From assembly GCF_001039355.2 (NCBI RefSeq), contig NW_019775692.1, positions 217,554 to 250,976 of the forward strand: a stretch of DNA of 33,423 nucleotides. The letters are read 5' to 3'. The position numbers and the translations under genes are program-made. Source of the stretch: Lingula anatina (lineage: Eukaryota > Brachiopoda > Lingulata > Lingulida > Lingulidae). Below, in pieces: positions 21,301 through 30,300 of the stretch. The stretch's first letter is position 1. Each line of letters opens with the position of its first letter. The notes below the pieces were generated by a model that ran no database searches, was not told the DNA's origin, and saw only the letters and a list, made by a program, of their open reading frames with translations.

Positions 21301-24300
21301 TCAAAGAGAATATCAAATTTCGGTTGAAAAAATTACCTCTTAAACCACTTCTGCTAAATTAGAACAGGGAAATACAGATCATAGCGGTGCCAAATATAAT
21401 AAAATTCCTTTGGGTATTTATCGCAGGAAGGGGGAAATTTTTGAACTTAAGAAAAAATTGGTTGGGTTCAAGTCATTTTGAGGTACTTGTTGACAATTAA
21501 TCAGTGAAACATGTGCCTCGTTATTGACATTCCTAAAAACTTGTTTCAGCAGAAAGGGAAAGAAAGGAATGAACAAAGTTTATTCTTGTATGAAAAACAG
21601 ATTTTCAGCAAAGTTTAAAGGAAACGAGAGTAATGAAAAAGTAAATTGTAAAAATGTAATACATGTGGATGTAATTTAGCTAAAGAAAAATGCAGTAATG
21701 ATATTTTCAAGTACAGAGTAAAACTGAGATTGGGAAGTGAATTATACCATGGCTAAACACCTCTCCTAAGATCGTATTTGAAAGTTGTACAGATCTTAAC
21801 ATTTGGTAAAATCTTATAAGTTGACGCCTACTTGGAGAAGGCAAGCTACAAACCACCAACCCCTAAGGTCCTATGATATCTGTGAAGGCATTCTTAAAAT
21901 CAGAAGGATGTCAATACCTGCATTTCTGCCAGTTAGATCAGGGGATGGAATTGCAAAGTCTTGGCTAAAAGTTTGAACTTTAAGACCTGAATTTTAGTTG
22001 ACTTTAATTCATAATAGATCTCTAGATGTCAATTAAAACAAGCAGGCATTGGTATGAAACCAAAGTCATTTCCTACTCATTATAAAACAGGCACAGCATT
22101 TTCTTGAAGTAAACTAACACTAATTTATCTTGAGCCAAAATGCTTTACTTTTGGTCTAAAATTTTAGAGAAATTCACTTAGTCCGTTAGTTAAACTGGCA
22201 CCTAGCTAGGTGAAAAAAAGGGTAGAAATGCGGAGTACTCTGCAGTTTACTTGAACAGTTTTTTCCTCTGATTATTCATGTGTGGGCCTGGCATTGACCA
22301 GATAAATGAGGAGATCCATTCTCAAACAACCTGTGTGGGGCAACAAGAAATATTTTCATTCCCATGCCAAAGTATGGGAGAATATTTTCATTTGTCTGCC
22401 TATGTTTGACATCTTGACTCACAGGAAAAAGACGTACTTATCACTGAAGGCTGATGGTGCTTGAGGTTTGTATAAAAAAAAGGATATGCTTGTTGGCGAG
22501 AAAGTCATTAGGAAACCCTGAAGATGGTTAATGTTCCACCAATTTTGAAAAGTAACAGAGGCATTCTGCTGCTTTTTCTGGACGATGCAGAATTGCTGTA
22601 GAGTTGAGCTGTCCCAAAGTTTTATTGTATGGCTGTGAATCAAACTTATTAATCATTGTTTTTTTTTTTGTTTTTTTTTTAAATCTTTTATTTATTTTTC
22701 CCAGTTGTTTGCAAATACTTGCCAACACATTGTTTAGCCTAGGCCTGTGTGAAGAGACCAAGAAAATAGCCTGCTAAAATGCATGCTGAGTCCTCTTTTT
22801 TCTTTTCTAAAAAGTCTCAAATAAGCAACTTGTGCAGGACACAGGATTAGAGATTATATATGTGAGAAATTAAGTTTTTATCAAAATTTTTTTTTTTCAT
22901 TTTATTTTGTATTTTTCTTATGAAAAGAGAGTAGACATCAGTGTCTTCATGCAAATGGCAGACAATCTAAATCTTGCCACAGCCTGGCGTCAGGTAACCC
23001 AGGAGCTAATTCTCTTAATAGGGTCGGAGAGAAGGAGTGGATAATTGCGTTGGTCTCACCAATATTATTATGCCAGAGAAAATGTGATTTGCAGTCAACT
23101 GTAGTGAAACATGGAATGAAATCACATGGGCGAGAGTAAAACGGGGAGCATGTGTTAGGTTCGGGGCCTCGGCTGATGGATCGTGTCGCCTGGGCAGCCA
23201 ACCGTAATGGAGGGAATCCAATAGAGAGAAATTACTGCAGTCTGCCAAAGGCTATTACAGCAAATTTCCCCATTTTTGAAATATGAAGGTACAATTGCAC
23301 ATCTGGCGTAATGTATAGTTTTTTCATCTCTTTCTTTCTCTCTTTTTTTTTCCTTCTTGAAAGTATGATTAAAGGCGTTGCTGTAATCTGTGCTGCTATA
23401 TAGGGTTATGTTGCCTGGTATAAGCTTAATAGCTCTCCATTAATGGTACAATGTGATGGATGGAAAGACTGCTCAGAAAGATGAGAATCTGATAATGTTC
23501 CTTAATGAAATATTCACATCTTTTATGGTCGGCTCTTTTAAAAGGCATCACTACTGAGAAGTAGTTTGGATGTTACAGATATCTTGGGAGTTAGAGAACT
23601 TAGCTAAGGCAAAATGAAATGAAGCAATTTTTTAAAAATTTTTTCTACATAAATATAACAGTTGGTGCAATTGCTTAAATTTTTTTTGTCAACAATGGTA
23701 ATAGTAATTATGGTCTTATCACCAAACTAATAATAGTGATAATAATAAAGATAATTTTAATTTAAATTTGACCAAGTCACATTTGACTGTTTTTCCCCAG
23801 TTTGATGAAAATATCTCTTGAAAAAACAACAAAGGCACTATTTGTCATCCATCATAACCTTCATCAGAGTAGGTCCCAGTTAGTCCCTGTATGATGGTTT
23901 AAAATTGCAGTTCAATTGTTCCAGTTAAGTGTAGATGGATGGCGAAATTGATGTTTAATTTAGTGAAGAGAATTGCTCAGAACCGCAGAAGTGACGAAGC
24001 TGTCAAAATGGCGTGCTTTCATTATGTGTGATAACTGCATAACTGCGCCACTGCCACAGAAGAGATGAAGTGTTGGTTACGTTGTTTATAAATGAAAGGC
24101 TAAGTGGGACAAAAGTCACCGGTATTGCGAAAAAACTATTGAACAGTGATTTTTATTTCTCTCTTTGATCTCCCATCTCGGGGACTGCTCAATCCTGAGG
24201 AACTGGATGTCTTTTAACTATAGCAGAGAAAAAATGCCATCGCAGATGGTGAACCACTACTACCCTCTCTCTCCACCAACAAGTAGCACTATGCAAATCA

Positions 24301-27300
24301 AATTGTCTAGTCTCCCAAATACATCACAGGAACCACTCATCTGGCTACAGTGAACTCCGGGACCATAGCATTGTGGGTGCAATATCAGTGGAGGAAAAAC
24401 AATCATACCTTATAATTTGATTCTTCAAACTGATCTCCAGTCCCAGCACTTTTGTGAATGTTGTTTAAACACTCTTTCTTTTTAACTCTACTGATTAATT
24501 TGGCTCGCGAAGGATTTTGGAGGCAACTGTGACGAAAGCAGAATTAGAACAGGTTTCAGCTTCAGACAAAACTTAATTATCATTCAATCAGTTGTTCCTG
24601 TAATTCCCTTTGGGTAATTGAGGCAGAATTTAATCTAGGAGAGCAAGTGTGCATTGGAAAATGTGTAAAATGTCCCTAAGCTAGAAAACATTTACCCACA
24701 TGCATGCCTGCTCATGCACACATTTGCTCATGGAGATTTGTTTGTATCCTCAAATAAGTTAATAATATCTTGAGTAATGATCTTTTTGACAAATCTTAAA
24801 ACCACATAAAAAAGGAGAAAAGGGAAAAATGGAAAATAAAAAGAATCAATGTTATTTCCTTTTGGAAACTCTTACAAATCACATCAAAACCACTTAAAAA
24901 TAGATGAAAAGCAAATAAAAGGAAAAAATAATAAAAAGGAAAAGAACAGAAACAGCATGATTCCCTTTCAGAAACTGTGAAAAAGAAACTAAATTTTGGA
25001 AAAAGTGCCATGGTCCTGGGTTAATGGGGAGAAGATAATTCCCAGGATCAATATCACTACAGAGTATTATAAGATTAACAATAACGTTCTTCACGTCAGA
25101 AGTGCTTTCATCTCGACAAAAAAGATCTCTTCTGTTGATGACAGTCATTCAAAACGTCGAAATCTCTCAACTTGCATTTCAAAGGATTCCTGTCACGAAT
25201 GGAAAACGGGAATAAATCAGGCATGCTTGACAAAGAAAAACCCAATCAAAATCTGCGAAAGTCGGATATGTATGAAATCTAACAGTTAAATATAAGTGTC
25301 AACAATCATTGGTAATAGAATTTTTATGGCCATCGCAAGCTTCCCCTTCAGGCTCTCCTGAACCTTTTTCATTAAATCTAGGGGAAAGATCCTTTATCAA
25401 ATTTGTCTCAACTCTCAGGGAAGATGTGAAAATCAATAGCTCAAGATAGCAAGGACTAAAAGCTTTTTCTGTACGCATCGTATTGATCACTTATGTACAT
25501 AAAGAAAACCACAGCTGAGTTTTCCTCATTTAGAAAACCAAATATCAGCTAGTTCTATCATGTTTCTTTCAGTCATTCAGCCTTTTTAGCATTCATTATT
25601 CTCCCCAACTGACCAGGCACCGAATCTTTTCATCAAGTTTGGATCAATGGAAAGAATACAATACGTTTTTTCACTGATTGCAGCTAGTAGTCTCCCAACA
25701 CCTGTTCTTTTCTCCAGCTTTAATTCCATATGCCAGAAGGTGATTCTTATCCATCTCAACTTCATTAATGAACAATAAAAATCATAAAATTAATGGAATC
25801 AGCTAGCGTCTATCTTACATTTGCAAATCTTCAATGTTTTATGATACTAGCTCAAACGTAATTCTTTTTATCGCACATATGTGAGCATGCATACTTAATG
25901 TGTTTGGAAAATATAATAACAGAATGAAATCCCTTCTCTTAAAAGCTTGTTCTAAATAATTGATAATCAGATTTGTTCACTTCATCCCTCTGATACACTG
26001 GGACCATTATTTCTATAATCTAATAGGATGATGTCATGCCATTTACAGTGACTCAGCCTCACTGAGAGGTGCTAAAAGACACAGTATTCTAATGCAATAA
26101 AAAACTTTCCCATGCTCTTTGCCGTCCCCCGTGGATTTCTCCCTGTCACCCGTATTTATGGGCTGTGCTCTTGGTAATTTTTCTCTGACAGCGATGGCTT
26201 TGTGTAATGAGTCTTAACTGCCTCTGGGTTAAGCTCCTTAATTTTACTCCTGGTAACAGGCCATTTGTAGTTTATACACAACATCATATTGCATCTGAAT
26301 GTTTCTAGAGGCCAGCATACACTGTGACCTTCAAGCTGAGCTACAGACACCCTATGGCTACAAGCTTCAATCTATGCTAATGTTTTATAAATTTTCATAG
26401 TCATTTCAGGAAACAATCACATCAAATGCACTTCATACTTAAGTTAACTTATAATGCCAAAGTGAGGCTAAAATTACAGAAGGGCAGATGAAAGCACACA
26501 GAATAAGTTGGGCATTACACACACACACACGTGTTGAGTAGGTAGAGCTATTTGGGCTCCGCCAAATATGTTTTGTATTTTTTTTTTTTTCATACAAGGA
26601 GTCATACAATATCACTTTTGATCATAATTCATATTTATATATATTTGCATTCCTTTGTACATTTTCATCTATCCATGTAGATGCATACGTTACAATGTGT
26701 GACACACATGTGTGACATTAAACAAATGTCCTCAGGGGGAAAACTTTAACTGGTAAAAAATCAACTGATTATCTTTTCAGTTTAATGCCTAAGCAAATTA
26801 TTTGTTGTTTCATTAGACTTAAATAGGTCCCCTTCTAAGCAACATTGAGAGAAAAAATCTACTTCAATACAATGTCATTTTATAGCAAATTAATATTGCA
26901 TTACACCATCTTTATTTGAATTTCTATCAAATGCAACATTCATCTTGGTTGCAATCCCTTTTTTGTCTAATAAAGGTCCCATTCCACATAATAGTGAAAA
27001 AAATAATCCATTTCAATGAAATATGCTGTGTCACATTTCGAGCTCATTAATAATGTACATCATCTTTACAAGGAATTCTTTCACATGTTCCAACCTGGTG
27101 ACAATCTTATTTTTCTCCTAATAGTAACATACTGGTGGCTGCGGGGGTATTTTCTTGTCTTGATTACAGTGCACATTCTCTGCTTCCTTGTCAATGTATA
27201 CTGCAATTGTTCACAGATTTCAAACATAATCGCTTATTCTAGTATGTCTTTTCAAACAAAACTTTTTGTTGCTACTTTTGAAAACACAATGGCTGACATT

Positions 27301-30300
27301 AGCCCAGCTCACTTGAAAAAAAAAATGTCAAAATTTTTTTCAGGTACAACTTTTAAAGGATAATTATGAATGATCAAATCTGCTGGAAATCAGAGAGTGA
27401 TTTCATTGTTCATGCCCACATGAGCAAAATCACGTGCAAACAAACACACAAAAATTAAATTCTTAAACAAAACAGTTTTATACCCCATTCCCAGAGATTA
27501 GATCGATCCAACTAGATCGACCTAACTCCCTGGGGGTTCACGCTAAATAGCTGTCAACCGAGCAGGTACGAAAGTTAATTACCCCCTTACAGCTTATAGT
27601 AGGCGGGACGGACATTTAAGCCAGATTATCTGACAGTAATCTAGTGAGATTCCCCACGGGGATAGATCGATCTAAAATCTATGGGAATGCGCCCTTAGAA
27701 AAGTTTAAATTGTGAAGTGGTACTGTTAACCTACCAGTATACATGTACTGTACTAAAGCAGCTAGGGCATCAGAATCAACGTCCTTCATCCTAATCTCCT
27801 CTTGTGTGGCCTCGCGGACGTCATTTGTAAACATCGCAGCGAAGTAATCGGAAGCTGCACTAAGAATGAGCCTATGAGCTGGAATGGTGCGCTCTCCCAC
27901 GAGCAGGACGACATCACAGAGTAAACGTTTTTGTGCATAGACTTCCACCTTGCGGATCATGCGTTCCGCATGGTTTATGGATCGGTACAGGTCTTCTGTG
28001 TTCTGGTCCTCCATTCTGTTACAATGGTAGCCCCCGTACGTATGGTGGACCAGGTACCTGGAATATACAAAAGATTTTTTTTTTCATTGAAAAGAAATGA
28101 AAAGAAATGGAAACAATATCACAATATTGTATGTAATCATGCACATCACTCTCCAACTTGTGAGATATGTCAGCCAGTCTACTTTTTCTAGACAGCCATT
28201 GGCAAAATTGCTGCTGGTAGTAATAAACTTTGTGCTCAGCTTCCATTTATCCTAAGTCAGACATGGCTAACAATAAAATTTAAGGAAGTACATGCGATAA
28301 TATGGCATTCTCTACTCAGAAAGTGAAAACTTTCCCCCAGTTCAAAAATAAAAGGAAAAGAAAAGAAAGCACATGGGTTGCGCTGGTTGCCTCAAATTTC
28401 TTGCAGGTTGATCATTTTCAGATAACAGTTTGTACTTACATACTCACATCACATGAACAGACACGTAAAGTCAACCACATCCATAGTATTACAGTTATTT
28501 TTAGCTAAATATCATACTTTAAAAACAATGTAACCTTTCGCCACCATGCATTAGCTTCAACCACAATGTTCTAAGTAAAGAAACCTTTCCATGTTTTAAA
28601 ACAATGAACCTCCTACCTTCTTCTCCACTTAACACTGGATGTATCTTTCCCTTACCCTTTATAACAGCTAATAAAGCATATACTGGTTTTATGGCATAAT
28701 ACAATCCACACATATATATACTATATAAGCACACCCAACAAACTTCGTAAACTTGTCACATGCTGCTTCACCACAAGACAGTTATAAATAAAAACATAAT
28801 AGAGTTATAGCATGATGTCATGGAAGATTTCAAGTCTGCTATATAAAGTAAGCCAGACATGAAATACGTACATACACATATATATTTATATATAGTACAC
28901 AACAATGCTACAGCTTCCTTCACTGGCAGGGACAATTACAGAATCCATAAATTTCAGAAAGGAAATCAAAATGACTGGCAGCTTCACAATGCCTCCCTCT
29001 AGACCCATGTAATTAATAATACTGTGCTCTGTAAATTGAACTTTTTTTTGCCTATTTCAGGAAAGCAGCCATGACAATCCCACTGAGCATCTGCTCTGGC
29101 AGGAACACAGCTGATCTTTTGCAATATTTATCTGCCACTCCCCGGCTGCCTCCTGCAGGCAGTTCAATTATGCCCCACTGGGTTCCTACTGAGTTATTAC
29201 TGGGATCCCACTGGGTTCAAAGAGTGGGAGTATTCCCCACTGGGTTCAAAGAGTGGGTGCATTCCCTACTGGGTTCAAAGATGGGTGTATTCCCCACTGG
29301 GTTCAAAGAGTGGATGCATTCCCCACTGGGTTCAAAGAGTGGGTGCATTCCCTACTGGGTTCAAAGATGGGTGGCTTCCCCACTGGGTTCAAAGAGTGGA
29401 TGCATTCCTCACTGGGTTCAAAGAGTGGGTGCATTCCCTACTGGGTTCAAAGATGGATGGATTCCCCACTGGGTTCAAAGAGTGGATGCATTCCCCACTG
29501 GGTTCAAAGAGTGGGTGTATTCCCCACTGGGTTCAAAGAGTGGGTGCATTCCCCACTGGGTTCAAAGAGTGGGTGCATTCCCCACTGGGTTCAAAGAGTG
29601 GCCTTACTAGTACTGTCTTTTTTCTATTGTTTGTCTTTCTCACTTCCACCACTCTCCTTTAATCACTCCCTTTTCCATTCTCCCTCCTCCTCCCTCTTTC
29701 TCTCTCTATGACGCACGTTTCTTCCTTAAAGTACAGCCACACTTTTAATGAATCCCCACTATTCAATTATTAAGACCCGATCCCGAGGTCACCGACTGCC
29801 ATATCCTTTAGATACAATTATAGTCACAAATTACCATTCCCCATCTATTCCTTATCAAACATATATAGAGGACAGTAACTCTTCATTAACTAAATGATCA
29901 TAACATATGGCACTTGTAGTACTACTCCCAAAGGGGATAAAGTATCAAGTAAATCTCATCAGTTTGGAAATGGCCTCCAAGATAATTTCCCATAAGACCC
30001 AATAAGAATACCCTTTTCAGGGATTAATAGAGAAAAGAAAAGAAACAATATTGAAAGAGGACATTTTTCATTACCAAGAATAACCATTATGGGGTATGTT
30101 GTCACAATGGAACCACTTTGAAAGAAAGGTCTCTCCTCAAAATTTGATTGAAAAAATAATTTATTATGAGAGACTATTAATTTGATATTCACAGTATTAT
30201 TGGAAGGGGGGGGGGGGATGCCAAGGACATTCACAAAACTGCCTGTATTGTCCTGGTAAGTAAACAGATTTCTCCGTTTCCCTAAAACCTGCAATATAGA

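Noticed and set aside
27016-27363. 115-codon plus-strand open frame with hydrophobic stretches
   Set aside because: AT-rich DNA gives such Phe/Leu/Ile-rich frames by chance; no family signature, and it lies antisense in a KLHL intron.
29206-29602. GGGTTCAAA in each minisatellite unit as an RNA polymerase III B box
   Set aside because: It lacks the invariant GGTTCGANNCC pattern and there is no A box or tRNA-like fold.
29071-29711. Long plus-strand reading frames (up to 179 codons) over the minisatellite
   Set aside because: They exist in all three frames because the 29-bp unit has no stop codons; the peptide is just the repeat read in rotating frames. They lie antisense inside KLHL intron 1 with no conserved domain.
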